Assembly (NCBI GenBank): GCA_037126765.1
Contig: JBBCBC010000026.1
Span: forward strand, 13,814,418 to 13,878,417
DNA length: 64,000 bases
Direction of reading: 5' to 3'
Source: Stenogyne calaminthoides
Lineage: Eukaryota > Streptophyta > Magnoliopsida > Lamiales > Lamiaceae
Shown: piece after piece, positions 11,295 through 23,360 of the stretch
Numbering within the stretch: position 1 is the stretch's first letter
Layout of the letters: every line of letters starts with the position of its first letter
Program-made: the position numbers and the translations under genes
Notes under the pieces: generated by a model
What the model was told of the DNA's origin: nothing
Seen by the model: the letters and a program-made list of their open reading frames with translations, nothing else
Databases searched by the model: none

Positions 11295-13410
11295 TGTTGA
11301 AAATAAATCCAATCTTGTAATAGGATAAACTGAAACCTGAGTATAGGTTAAGTATGTGTGAAACCTGAATTTAATAAAGATATGATTTTGATTAGATCCC
11401 AAAACCCCTGAATATGATATGTTCAGAATAATCTTGATAGTTGAGTCAGGATTCAGTTTTAGAGTATTCAGGATGTTATCTGCAAAATGTATAGTCGGCA
11501 GATATAGGTCGTTAGATCTCAAGATTCAAGAAGAACTCGATAAGTTTCAAGAAACCGAAGTTTCAGTATGAAACTGAAGTTTCAAAACTTCGATATAAAA
11601 TCGAGATATCAAGACTCAAGATGAAACCGAGATATCAAGACTTCGATGTATGAAATCAAGAACTAAAGACTCAAAGATGAAGACTCGATATATCGGTCAA
11701 GATATCTATGAAGACTCGAAAGACTCGAAGACGCCAAGACTCGAGAAGACGTCAAGACTCGAAGACCCTCAAGACTCGAGAAGACTCAAAGACTCGTAAG
11801 ATGTAAGATTGAAGAACTGAAGATCAAGAATATCGAAGGCACATTAATTATCAAGACTTCGAATGTCTTCAATGCTCGAAGATAAACCTGAATGTTCCGA
11901 GACACTGAAAATATCTATCTGAAGGATTCAATACTGAGAAGATCGCGATTCCTTAGAAAATTAGATATTGCCCAAGACATTCAAATGCAGACAAAAGGAA
12001 CTAAGACAAAGTGTTGTTAAGGTTATATCAACTCAGAGATTGTAACCAAAAGAGCCATTGAATTGTCTACCTTTAAACTGGAGACAAAAGTCAAAAAGAG
12101 GAAGACAACACTGTACCATACTGACACTGACAGCGACAAGTCACTGAAAAGATGTCAGAAGTACTAAAGTTCCAGACTGCAAAAAGTGAAGACCGGCTAC
12201 ATGGAAGGCTATTGCCTAAAACGTGTTAGGTAGTGTCAAACCCTAAATATAGCCGTTTCTCACACACCATAAGAGGAAACTCACGAAGCTATCTCTCCAA
12301 CGGATAGTTTTTCAAGAGTGACCTTGGTGTATGTCTATAAATACTTGTGATCTTCTTCATTGAAAGGTTACGGGAAATTTGTAAGCAACTCAAGAGCTCA
12401 AACTTATTATTGCAAGTTGAAGCACTCGAAAAACTGAGAATTTCCCAAGTGCTTTAAATCGAAGAGAGCTCATTCCACTAAGCCTAGCTTGATAAGATAT
12501 ATCCAAAGCTTAGTCGAGATATCCTAGCCTTTGCATTGTTCTTTATTGTAAAGGATATCTCATCCTAGTTGGAAACCAACCAAGAAACCCCAAACCCTTT
12601 GTGAGGTAGTTTGAGTGTGATTGTTGGTGAGATTTGAGTTTTAAAGAGTGAGTAAACTACATTGAGGTAGTCAGAAAGCTCTAGAGGAGAAGTGAGTAAT
12701 CTATCTTGGATAGACAGAAATCTTGTGTGAGTTTTGAGTTAGTAAACTACAGAGGTAGTCAGAAAGCTCAAAATTAGAAAGGTTAGTAAACTACAGAGGT
12801 AGTCAGAAAGCCTTAGGAAGTGATTAGTGAATTTCTCTGAAAAGATCAGGGAGAGTGGACGTAGGAGCTTGAGTCTCTGAACCACTATTATCTGCTGTGT
12901 TCTTTGCTTTCTGTTTTGCTTGATATATCTGTTGCATTACTTTGTCTTGAAAGCATATTTTCACTGATATTTCAGTTGGAATCAATCCACTGAAAGTTGC
13001 ATATAAATTGAATCACAGCCTAATCACTATTCCATTAAAGGAAGGTTTTCAGAAAAAGCTTAAAACGAGTATAAACTAAGGGCCAACCAATCCGCACATC
13101 TGAGTAGCTAGAACAGATAGTTACCAAACTGAGCTTACTCTTCTGGGGGTTCAGTAAGTTAGTTATCTGATCCAAGCAACTCAGGATCTCTGAAAACTCA
13201 GGACTCAGTTGGGATTATCTGAGGTATCTGAAAGCAGCTCAGGATCACTGTCTCAAATAGACTTTGACTCAGAGCGATTTGTGCTTCTCAGGACCAAATC
13301 ATCAGGACAACCTGACCCAAGCTGACCTCAGTAAGAAAAGTTTTAAAAAACACTGAACACGTGTATTTACCCCCATACACGTGTAAGACTCGTTTGCACC
13401 GGGACCAACA
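11295..13410 (+). repeat. 3' LTR of element A
   Basis: The LTR runs from TGTTGAAAAT to GGGACCAACA, about 2.1 kb. The U3 part has a GAAGACTCGA-type minisatellite (about 11520-11850). The TATA box is at 12336-12343. Downstream, a unit containing AAACTACAGAGGTAGTCAG occurs three times (12650-12815). The block GAGTGGACGTAGGAG...GAACCACTAT (12853-12888) is shared with the LTRs of B, C, D and F. Confidence 0.85.
12336..12343 (+). promoter_or_regulatory. TATA box of element A LTR
   Basis: TATAAATA in the middle of the LTR, matching the position in elements B and D. Confidence 0.65.
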
Positions 13411-14190
13411 ACTAGAGATCTGATTGCTAAGTATGGTGTACAACATTGCAATGCAGTTAGAATTCCTATGAATACTAACTACAAGATGGATCCTGATCCT
13501 GAAGGCAACTCAGTTAGCCACACTGATTATAGAGGGATCATTGGATCATTGCTATATCTCACAACAAGTAGGCCTGATATTACCTTTGCTGTTGGTATAT
13601 GTGCAAAGTACCAAGCTAATCCTAAGGCTAGTCACATGGAAGCTACTAAAAAGATCTTGAGATATGTTAAAGGCACAGTGAATAAGGGATTATGGTATCC
13701 AGCTGATGATAACCTTGAATTAACTGGTAATTCAGATGCTGACTATGGTGGTTGTAGAATTGACAGGAAGTCCACCTCAGGAACTTGTCAATTTCTTGGA
13801 AGCAAATTGATATCCTGATTTTCTAAGAAACAAACTCCAGTTGCAACCAATACTACTGAAGCTGAATACATGGTTGTAGGAAGCTGTTGTGCACAGATTC
13901 TTTGGCTAAGACAACAATTGAGGGATTATAAGATAATAGCCAATGAAGTACCTATATTTTGTGATAATAATAGTGCAATTGCTATTACACAAAATCCTGT
14001 ATTGCACACCAGATGTAAACATGTTGATATCAGACATCATTTTATTAGAGACCATGTTGAAAAGAAGGATATCAGGATGGAGAAAATTCACATTGATAAA
14101 CAAAAAGCTGATATTCTTACTAAGCCTTTGGCTGAGTCAAGATTTTAGGAATTGTCAGTAGAATTAGGGATGTTGGATCCAGGTGAGTGA
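13411..14190 (+). pseudogene. pol: Element B pol remnant (end of RT, RNase H)
   Basis: The reading frame starts in the RT thumb (AKYGVQHCNAVRIPMNTNYK) and contains a well-preserved RNase H: DADYGG, RKSTSGTCQFLGS, EAEYM, CDNNSAIAI and DILTKPLAESRF. Two in-frame stops replace residues conserved in the relatives: TGA at 13816-13818 (Trp) and TAG at 14146-14148 (Gln). The normal stop after LDPGE is at 14188-14190. It is better preserved than the A copy but cannot make a full product as written. Confidence 0.9.
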
Positions 14191-14790
14191 AATCACTGAA
14201 GGGAGAAGTCGTTCAAGTGCATGAAGTTATTCAGGAAATGAATAACTCAGGACAAAATTCTCTCAGGATGGAAACTGGGACTCAGGATGATAATTATCAA
14301 GGTCAGTATTCAGTAAGGACTGAGTTTAATCAATCCTGAAGTAATATTGGCACATGCATTAATTCACAACATTTATTTCACTCAGTAATCATTTGAAATA
14401 AATAACAAAAGACCTGAACTTTGAGCGGGAATGTTTGGAAGATTTCTATTGGATGAAATTTCAGCAGAGAGTCGAAGAGTTATCTCGATTAGAGTGAAAC
14501 ATCATTTTATCACCTTAATTGCTGCTATTTACTCAAATACATCAGTTCAGTTAGCTATAAATAGCAAAACCCTCGAGATTATTTCAAACCTTCAGATTAA
14601 ATCTCAACCATTTGTTTGATTTATCCTCTAAGATTTAATCTCAACCATTGATCTACGATTTTCATATCATATAAATACCCAAGTGTTTGCTGTTTTCTCA
14701 TTTTCCTTCTCATATTACCCGAGATACAGACACTTGAAATTCTTCACAAAACACTTCTTCAAATCTTCATACCTTCATACATTCTTCGAA
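14191..14790 (+). other. Spacer between pol and the extra ORF of element B
   Basis: About 600 bp, AT-rich, without a supported ORF. The position and several blocks correspond to the spacers of A and D, including GAGCGGGAATG near 14422. Its length is conserved between the three elements. Confidence 0.55.
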
Positions 14791-17573
14791 ATGGAGTTTC
14801 CAAAATATCCTATGATTAAAGATCTTGCCGAAATAAAAAATCCCTATTTCGAACATGTGATTGCCATGATTGAAAATCAAACCACAACAATAGAAGAAGA
14901 AGCCCTAAATATGCTTCGAGTTGCTCGACTACACAGGTTGGTGAGCAATATGCCAGATAGAGAATTATCTCAAGAGGTGCTACAATTTGCAACCAATCTT
15001 CGTGAAAGAGAGCGGGGTTCATTAGTTTCGCAGTTAAGTTTTGGAACTTATGCGAAATCTAAAGCAGAGGCTATCTGCACCAGAGAGGTAATATTGACTC
15101 TTGATGATATTAATGTTATTTTTAGTTGAATAATAAAGGTGAGGACTCAACATTATATATGGCTGGCAAGGAGCAAGAAATTTTGGACCGTTTTGTAGAA
15201 ACAAAGACAGAATTTAAAGGAGCTCTGCATAAACGTTGTTTAAAGGTAAAATATAAAGTCTCGATAGATATTGTGGCCAAATGCTTGATGAGCACTTCTA
15301 GGAGTTTCGAGCAAGTTAGCCGAAACAAGTTGAGCTCATGCCTGTGATTGAGGACTCCTCATAGTTAGTAATTAATTGAATAATTTAAATATGTATTTAA
15401 ATACATCTCGAATAGATCCGGGCACCCCAAATTTCCCAACAAAGGTGAGGCAGAAGAAAGAGAGTGGAAGCAGAAAGCAGAATGCTTTATCATGGATAAC
15501 TATCCTGAACTCTCAGAATTTTCTGACCTTCAAGATATGTTTATCAGACTGAAGACTGCCATCCTGATTGTTAACTAGAGCTTTGCCATGATGCTGAGAA
15601 TTGGCAACTTCAGGGGAGAAGAGTTTTGGGTTGAGGAAGTTGCAAAGTTAGATGCTTTCTCTGGAGTTGGGAAGAAAAGACTAACGATCAAAAACTCTAA
15701 ATTTGATGCCTTAGTGAAAAAGAAAGTTGCTGAAAGGAAGGTTGTCACCCAACCTAAAGGAGAAGCCAGTGGAAAGGACATAGATGATCAAGAGCCCTCT
15801 TAGGAAAAAGGTGTTGGAGATATTCCTGAAGCAAGCAAGAAGGCTGCTGAATCCAGTATTGATGCTATCATTCAAAGGGAACAGACCCAGGATGATCCAC
15901 CTTTGCAGTTGATCACTTTTGCACAAAACGTCCTTTATCAGAAGGAACCTGAAGTCACATTGACTGAGATTGCAGGTGGTGGAGTTCAGATTGACACCGA
16001 AGCAGAGGTCCCACCTCCACCACCTCCAACTGTCGACTTCACTCCTATCTTGGACAAGCTAACCAAACTGGAGCCTTTGGTTGATGAGGTCTCAAAAATT
16101 GCTAAAGCTCAAGCTTCTCAGGACAACAACCTCAAGTTACTAAGCACATCGATGGTGACATCTGATCAGGTAACTTTGTTGTCGTCTACTATTGATACTA
16201 AATTTACTGAATTATACACTAGGATTGGTGGTGTGTCTAAGGAAGTATTGGTGGAGATTGAAAAGAAATTTGAGGAGAAAGCTAAGGCTTTAGAAGAAAC
16301 GCTGACTGCACGAGCTGATGAGATAATCAAAGCCGCAGTTGAGGAAATGAGTACATCACTCATGACCAAAATGCGTGCTACCTATGGAGGTCTTGCTGAA
16401 GACACGGGAACAGGGTTGAATATACTTCAACGGATGCATGATGAAAACTTCCTTATTGCTGCTGAGTTAAGGTCTGTGGGAAGGGAGCAAATGCACATGG
16501 ACAGAACCCACTCTGAAATATTGGTGAATTATGATAACAAAAAGGGGGAAAGTTATGATAAACTTGTTGCTCTGCCCACTTTAGAAGGAAAAAAGCCTGA
16601 AGCTGAAATGGTCATTCATAGTGGCGGAAAGAGGAAGGAACCAGAGGTTGTAATTCATCATGAAGTTGCTATTAATGTCATAGAGCAGCGTGCTAAAAGA
16701 CAGAGAGCTCAGGAATCGAGCAAGATGGGAGAAGCTCATGGTGTTCTAAATCCTCCAAAACCAACTGAACAGAAGACATCTACTGCCTTTGTTGAAAAGC
16801 CAGTTCAGTGGAAGAAACGATCTGAAAAGCCAATCAGGAGAAAATTATCAGAGGAATTTTCTGAGGAAGATGTTCTTAAAACTGAAGCACATAAAAGTGA
16901 AGAATTTGAAGCTGATGACCTATTCAAATAAGGCTTCGGTGAATATGATGTTGCTTCTAAGAGTATTAATTGGGATTAGCATAATTCTATGAAGATGATT
17001 GAAGCTGAGAGGAGGAAGAAGGCTGCCATTTATGTGTTAGGGGCCGAGATGACCAGGAAAGCTCAAGAAGAAGCTAAGAGAATCAGGGATGGTTTTCAGA
17101 GATTTGTCCTAAGAAGGAGACGCACCAAATCAAGGAAGAGGCAATGGCCGCATATAGACAAATGAATGCCAATAAAGATGAATGATAAATGGGAGCAAGC
17201 CAAGAGGGAGTTTGTGTTCATTTATGACATTTTACAAACTTGGCCTCAATCTATCTCTGACAGAGATGATGCATTCATTGCATATCTTCTGAGGAACTTC
17301 ACTGATGTATGCCAAAGGTGGTTCAATTTGTTTCACACTTTGGGATATCAACTAAAGGCACCAGGACAAATGAAGTATCCACCACCTATGTTCAGGAATG
17401 GGATGATCAACTATGATTTCATCTATGCAGAATTCGTGGATCAAGCTGAATATCTTGAACTAACAGGAAATGATGCTAGGATCATTCAGAAAAGAGAAGA
17501 GCTGAAGAAAAGATACTATGGAATGTTTAACTTGGAACCACCATCTAATGAGATTGAGTCTGAAGATGAGTGA
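14791..17573 (+). pseudogene. Element B extra ORF after pol
   Basis: The start at 14791 (MEFPKYPMIKDLAEI) aligns with the A and D proteins (EEEALNMLRVARLHRLVSN). A stop occurs at 15127-15129 and a stretch after 15345 is missing relative to D, so the central N-terminal segment is absent. The longest open part (15903-16931, 342 residues) has a Pro run (PPPPPP), the PILDKLTKLEPLVDEVSKI heptad-like region and coiled coil (EKKFEEKAKALEETL). The C-terminal domain is open from 17166 to the stop at 17571-17573: KMNDKWEQAKREFVFIYDIL, then KKRYYGMFNLEPPSNE. The WPHIDK motif lies just upstream (17149-17163), with a TGA replacing the next Trp. Length and layout match D; the function is unknown. Confidence 0.75.
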
Positions 17574-17794
17574 GGTTTGATTTCTTTTGTTCACTAGAGT
17601 AGGATAAACTATGTATCCTGTACTTTTGTTTTGACATCAATGAAACTCTACTGATTTCTGCTCGGAAAAGATAATACCTCATTATCTTACTGATGACTAT
17701 TATTGCTAAACCCGTTCTTACTTGTTATTAGGAATTGAAACCTGAATAGATGATAGGTTTTTTTTCATTGTAACAAGATGGTTTTGGCATCATC

Positions 17795-17809
17795 AAAAAA
17801 GGGGAAAAT
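17795..17809 (+). other. Polypurine tract of element B
   Basis: AAAAAAGGGGAAAAT directly before the LTR start; the expected plus-strand primer site. Confidence 0.8.
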
Positions 17810-19528
17810 TGTTGGGAGATGAATTTAATAAAGATTTTGATTAGATCCCAAAACCCCTAAGTATGACATGTTTCAGGACATCTTGGTAGATAAGGATTAG
17901 TTTTTCAATAGGTGATAGGCTCAGGATTATGTGCACCATGTATAGTCAGCAGATATAGATCATGATAAATAAGTTCGTTCAAACTACCTGAAGACTCAGA
18001 AGATCCTGAAGCCCTGAAGATCCTGAAGACTCAGAAGATTCTGAAGACCGATAATCCTGAAGACTGCTTGTACTGACTTATAAGACCCTGAACAACTATT
18101 TCGGAGTAAATAGTGTCTTATTCATTCTTAGTACAAACAAAGAGAATGTTACACATTCGTGGACATTAAGGAACATATATGTGTGTGGTTGACCTAAAAA
18201 GAGTCGTTTTGTTTGTCCCTGTTCAAAGGAAGATCTCGACCAATGAGGAGGAGACAACAACGTACTATACTGACACTGAAAGCGACACACTGAGGAAATG
18301 TCAGGACTGATATCTTCCAGTTCACAGAAATTGGTGATTGGCTGCTTGGTTGTTCCTTACCCAAACCATGCAAAGGTATGTTCAAACCCTAAAAATAGTC
18401 GTTCATCACACTCCATAAGAGGAAACCTTTAAAGACTGTTTCTCCAACGGATAGTTTTTCAAGAGTGACTCTTAGAGTTTCCTATAAATACCGATGGCCT
18501 TGTACTCATTTAAGGTTATGGGAAATCAACCAACTCTAGAGCTCAAGCATATTCAAGTTTATTTTGAAGCACTCGAAACCCTAAAGATTTCCTAAGTGTT
18601 TCATCTTTGAATAGAGCTCATATACTAAGCCTAGCATTGATAAGATTCAAAGCTTAGTAGAGATATCCTAGCCTTTGCATTTGTTCTTATTTGTAAAGGA
18701 TATCTTAACATTAGTTGGAAACCAAACCAAAACTCAAACCCTAAGGGTTAGGTAGTTTGTGTAGTTTGTTGTTTGGAAGTTGAGAGAGTTGTTGTAAGAG
18801 TTAGTAAGCTGGTGTGACAGTCTGAAAACTCGAGAGAGTAGTAGTTCTGAGCACTAGGACTCAGGAAGTAGATCCTAGGGATCAGATTACCATTGAGAGG
18901 TAATTCTGGTCAGTGTACCATGGCACTCTAAACCCAAGTAATTCCTAAGGTGTTAAGGAATTCCCCTAAGGTCAGGGAGAGTGGACGTAGGAGCTTGAGT
19001 ATCTGAACCATTATAATTGTTGTGTAGTTTATTGTTTTTTGTGTTACATTTGTTGTTGCGTATTTTCACTGAAAGCATACAAAGGTTTTCTAATTCAGTT
19101 GGAAACAATCCACTGAAAGTGCATTAACTTGGTCACAGGCTTAATCATCATCTTCATAAAGGAAAAGGTATTTTAAGCAAGTTAAAACTGGTATAAACTT
19201 AGGGCCTACACTTTCCGCACCTTAGTTAGCTAGTATAGATAGCTATCAAACTGAACAACTCTACTGAGTATTCAGTAAGACTGTTATCTGTGCCAAACTA
19301 CTCAGGATTTTAGCACTCAGGATCAGTTGAGCTAATCTAAAGGGCTGAAAGCAAGCTCAGGGTGACTGTCTCAGTAGAGTATTACTCAGAGTGATTTGTG
19401 CTTCTCAAGACTAAACTCAGGAAGGTCTGACTCACTGATCAGCAAGTTTTGAAAAAGTTAAAAAATACTATATACGTGTAATCCCCTCCCCCACCCATAA
19501 ACGTGTGTGACTCGTACTTGGGACCAAT
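17810..19528 (+). repeat. 3' LTR of element B
   Basis: It starts TGTTGGGAGATGAATTT as in element D and ends near GGGACCAATA (the exact last base is uncertain because the usual CCAACA is altered). The U3 has GAAGATCCTGAAGACTC repeats (about 17985-18070), a TATA box at 18483-18490 and the shared GAGTGGACGTAGGAG block (18979-18993). Confidence 0.8.
18483..18490 (+). promoter_or_regulatory. TATA box of element B LTR
   Basis: TATAAATA about 670 bp into the LTR, as in A and D. Confidence 0.6.
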
Positions 19529-20222
19529 AGATAAATACTATCTCAAATAGATATAACTATGTCTAGCGAGACTAACACTGCCCAATGAGATAAACACTTG
19601 TCTCAAATTATTTTTATTTAAATATAAGACATTATATATCCCACATACAATTTTATGTGATGTTTGTTACTATTTTTATTTATTTATATTTTTTTCCAGA
19701 TGATGGATGATGTAATTGTTCTTGTAATTTATATTTTGTAAAAGGCCTCACAAATTCCAGTTCAAAAACCATCCCAACGGCCTTCCACCGCTGTCAAACG
19801 GCGGATGCCACCCAAAATGTCCTTTGCTTCTCAATCCATGTCGAAGAATATATAATCATAGAACAAAATTCAGAAAAAAATTGTGGTAGAGCAGCAATTG
19901 ACTTCGATTCTCGCTTGGATGCAGATGATTGCCACAAAGGGGAGATAATTGTCATTATTGAAATTCTCCACTGCAGATTTATTAAAGAAGAGAAGGCGAA
20001 GAAGAAGGCCAAACATAAAACCTAGAAGATATTGGAGAAAATAGCGTTATCGGATAAAAAGGAATTCGGGTCAGGCGGATATAAGATTCGTTAACCAGGT
20101 TCATGCAAGTTTTAGTCATATAATATTCCCTCAGTACATAAATAAACGACCTTTTAATATAGACGTTTTCCTTTATACACATTTTCTATTAAATATACCT
20201 TTCTTTTAGCTTTTAAATGAGA
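19529..20222. other. Unassigned AT-rich interval
   Basis: No repeat end, RNA gene or protein family recognised. A 72-codon reverse frame (19794-20012) has no recognisable motif. It may be older transposon debris or host intergenic DNA. Confidence 0.4.
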
Positions 20223-21406
20223 GGGTCTCATGTGCATTCAGGTGCACTGTGCACTCTTAATCATGAACGGACCTATGAGGGGGCTGCATCGGACTCTAGC
20301 CCTTAGCAAGCCCCCATTAATCAATTATATAGTTATGTGTAATATCAAATATGTGAATAAAAATCAATATACAAATCTAAGTCCAACCCAATATATTTCG
20401 TACTTTATATTTAATTTGCAATTCCCAATTAAAAATTAAAGTTCATCCCCACACTCACTATTCAGTTATTAAATTAAGATACAATATGTGACTTGGGCTT
20501 AATATAATTTTATTTTTCTAATTCTTTCTTGTTCTTTTTTTTTTCTTTTCCTTTATCAAAACTTAATTAAAGCATTGAAATTTAAGAATTTCATCCACAA
20601 CAAGATTTTACTTTATTGTAATTTTGGATGTGTTTTCTTGAGGCAAATCTCACACCCAAACATTTAGAGCACAATCATTTAAATATAATTTTTTTCATTT
20701 AATATTTTAATTTATTTAATTTGTTCAATATTAAAAATGTATGTTACTCTCAATATTTGTCCTTTTTTATGAAGAATGTGTATGAGTAATTGATTTTTCA
20801 TTTGTTATGTATTGTGATAATGGTTATTGTTTGGTCACTTTAATATTAGAAAAAAGAAAAGTAAAAATGTATTAAAATATTAATATGAGTTAAATTAGAT
20901 ATTCTTTTTAATTGATTAATATTTCTTTGAATGATTAAATACAATTATTAAAAATATAAGTTGTATGATTTTATTTTACTTTATTAATAGAAAAGGTGTG
21001 TATTTTACAAGTGAATACTAATCTTTTAAAATATATTTTATTAAAAATATAGATAAATTTAGATTTAACTACTAATAAATTTTATGTTTCGAAGACTCAT
21101 ACCTAAATTAATATATTAAAAAAAATTATAAGTAAATATAAAAATTTTAATTCAACAAAGCTTCAAATTTTTTCAGCCTACCCCACTGTTAAATTTCGGA
21201 TCCGTCCCTGCTCATAGTGCCTTTTAAAGCTATGCAATTTTTTATATATAAAAGATGAAACTTGTTTACACTGAATCGTGCAACTATTTTCCATATTGAT
21301 AGTTGCACGATTAGTGCAAATAAATTGCATCTTTCAGATAACAAGTTGCATGAATTTAAAATTAACTATGATTGCACGGTGCACCTGAATGCATACAAGA
21401 CTTAGC
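20223..21406. mobile_element. MITE with GTGCAC-rich terminal inverted repeats (family shared with 30323-30523)
   Basis: The left end carries TGCATTCAGGTGCACTGTGCA and the right end, reverse-complemented, carries the same word with one change (TGCATTCAGGTGCACCGTGCA). Without the inserted hAT-like element it would be about 230 bp. No coding capacity. The outer borders are approximate; a clean target-site duplication was not found. A Mutator-like origin is possible. Confidence 0.6.
20262..21210. mobile_element. Non-autonomous hAT-like element nested in the MITE
   Basis: The ends are CATGAACGGACC and GGATCCGTCCCTG, matching the CAGGGACGGATCC-type termini common in plant hAT derivatives. The flanking 8-mers CTCTTAAT (20254-20261) and CTCATAGT (21211-21218) agree at 6 of 8 positions, the size expected for hAT. 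It is 949 bp, AT-rich, with no transposase ORF. Confidence 0.6.
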
Positions 21407-22614
21407 CTTAATAAATACTCCTAATTATAAAGACGCGAGAAATAGAAATTTTTGTAGCAGTTAAGGTTATGGGATGTAAAAAGATTATTTATTAATTTAG
21501 AGTGAATTTGTCAATATATTACCCTTTCTTGATTAAAAATAAAAAAAACCTATCAATTTAAGAGTAAATTTTCGATGAAAACTTTGTTCATAATATAAAA
21601 TTTATACTATAATATTTATCAATTAATACTATTATAATTATAAACTGATATCATAACATTAAATGTTATAAATTCTAATTTGTATGAAGAGAACTATCAA
21701 TTTATAAATAAATATAATAACACAAATATTATACTATTTACAAGTTTCACGTGATTACATAATTAAATATAGAACTTTGCGGCGAGGCATGCCATATACA
21801 CATGTTTGACCCTTGATGGGTCTGCCTAATCATTTATGCTCAGTCAGGTGGGGGGCGGCGACCCGCCTGTCAATCATATGCCCACGAGACAGAAAAATAA
21901 ATTTTATTTTATTTTTTTTAATATAAGTAAGTTACACAGAAATTCGAAGAAATGGGGAACTTTCAATTGAAATGGAATGTGCATTTAACTTTCTCTCAAT
22001 AAAAAATTACACATAAATCAAATTACACAGATATACATTAGCTTTCTGTGACTAAAAAATTGGGGGACTACTAATTCCCAAGTTTTAAATTGTAATTAAC
22101 TAATTAAACATATGAATTAATATTATTTAATTAATTTAAAAATATTAATTATTTAGTTATAAAGTGTATTAGTTCTTTCATTGAAAAGTATTATAGTTGT
22201 ATTGTCATAAAGTATTTGTTCATTAATTAAAAAGTATTGATACAAATAATATTAAGCACTCTAAAAATATTTAGCAGTCTTAAAAAATGTGTTCAAATAA
22301 TATTAAACATAAATTTAATACAATTTTAATTAATAATAAACATAAATGAAGTTTAAATATCTTTTCCCCAATCTAAGCACGGTCTCTTTTTTATTGGTGA
22401 CCCTTCAACATCTAACTGGGGGTTTCTCCATCCTTGACGCATGAATGTTGCACAGAATTTGAAAAATGATATTCTGAAATCAGGTGGATCTCCATTAATC
22501 ATGAATTTACCCTATAATTAAAATAATAAAGATTTTTATTAAGATATATAGTTTTACAAAATAATAAAAATAAGTGTAATATGAAAACATGATTAAACCT
22601 ACTGCGAATATAGT
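21407..22614. other. AT-rich interval with one GC-rich island
   Basis: Mostly low-complexity AT-rich DNA. The island near 21840-21895 (GGCGGCGACCCGCC, then GCCCACGAGACAGAA) resembles, in inverted orientation, the island near 23515-23555 (GCCCACGTGACAGAA on the other strand). These could be the ends of a decayed DNA element. A possible exon-like reverse-strand stretch lies at about 22375-22500. No firm feature. Confidence 0.3.
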
Positions 22615-23360
22615 CTACATGTTTTCCCGGCACTCGGAAGGAACCATGGGCCAGTTTGTCCATTCTCTGTCAAGGTACTTGCAGCATATACCACGTACTA
22701 CGTTATTGACACAGTATCCAAACCGTGCGATAAAATTGTTGTGTCCAAGTAGTTTGTCCATATTAAGAACAATATTATTTATAAAAATTTCAAACGATAT
22801 ATTATTTAAAAAAAATAGATTATCTCCCGTCTTTGTCCAACCACAGGAATGGCGGAGGCCTTTCCTGGTTGTCCACATTGTTGTCATTCCCTGATGTTTT
22901 TTTGTTTCACTCATCTTTTAATAAGATATACAAATAGATTAGTGTTTATAAATTTAGATAAGTAAATTGTCTATTATTATTGATTTTTATATAAGTTTAT
23001 TTATAATAAATTACTAATGATATGAAAAGAAGATAAACGTCAACAATTAAAAATTTAACAAGAGGTTAAAAAATTAAGTATATTAATTCATCAACTTAAT
23101 CAATTTATTACAAATACCCATCAAACATCAAAATTAAAAAATTCAATATAAATGGACTAGTTGTTATTACCGTCGTCGGGGTTGTTGGGCGGGTTTTGGA
23201 AATATTGGCCCCACCAACCAGGCGGTATCGGTTGGGCGAATTGGTCAGCATCATATCCTTGTTGCGGTCCCCAATATCCAGGATTAGACACTTGTTGCAT
23301 ACCAGCATGTTGACCAATTTGGTATTTATGTTTAATTAAAAGAACTAACACACTTTTCAA
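22615..23360 (-). pseudogene. Transposase-like gene fragment (tentative)
   Basis: Two reverse-strand open stretches. The first (23157-23360) is a Pro/Gly/Asn/Trp-rich N-terminal type sequence (PIPPGWWGQYFQNPPNNP). The second (22615-22914) ends REWTNWPMVPSECRENM, reminiscent of the W-x-VP-x-E-x-R pattern in the plant Ptta/En/Spm transposase family. A GT splice-donor-like site overlaps the end of the second stretch. The GC-rich inverted islands on both sides suggest that both belong to one decayed DNA transposon. Similarity was judged by eye only; a host gene fragment is the alternative. Confidence 0.3.

Larger units (their letters stand above)
1..13410 (+). mobile_element. Element A: SIRE-like Ty1/copia retrotransposon, 3' part
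   Basis: The order is pol remnant, spacer, long extra ORF, purine tract, LTR, all on the + strand; the 5' LTR, gag, protease and integrase lie outside the window. The pol motifs and the large ORF after pol fit the SIRE/Sirevirus branch of Ty1/copia. Element F (3552-8397) interrupts it. It ends in GGGACCAACA at 13410, and element B's RT begins immediately, at the codons expected for an interrupted copy. I infer that A inserted into B; the duplication (expected ACTAG, 13411-13415) cannot be confirmed because the other end is not visible. Confidence 0.85.
13411..19528 (+). mobile_element. Element B: SIRE-like Ty1/copia retrotransposon, 3' part
   Basis: Same architecture as A: end of RT plus RNase H, spacer, extra ORF, purine tract, LTR. 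The sequence begins inside RT exactly at the end of A's LTR. The upstream part of B should therefore lie beyond the left edge of the window. Confidence 0.85.

Noticed and set aside
1..13410. Endogenous plant pararetrovirus
   Set aside because: There are LTRs, a copia-type domain order and purine tracts; no movement or coat protein was seen.
19794..20012. 72-codon reverse frame as a host gene
   Set aside because: No motif, poor start context and AT-rich flanks without splice or promoter signals; left unassigned.
20230..20439. 69-codon + strand frame
   Set aside because: It runs from the MITE end into the hAT-like element, so it is a composite of two mobile elements.
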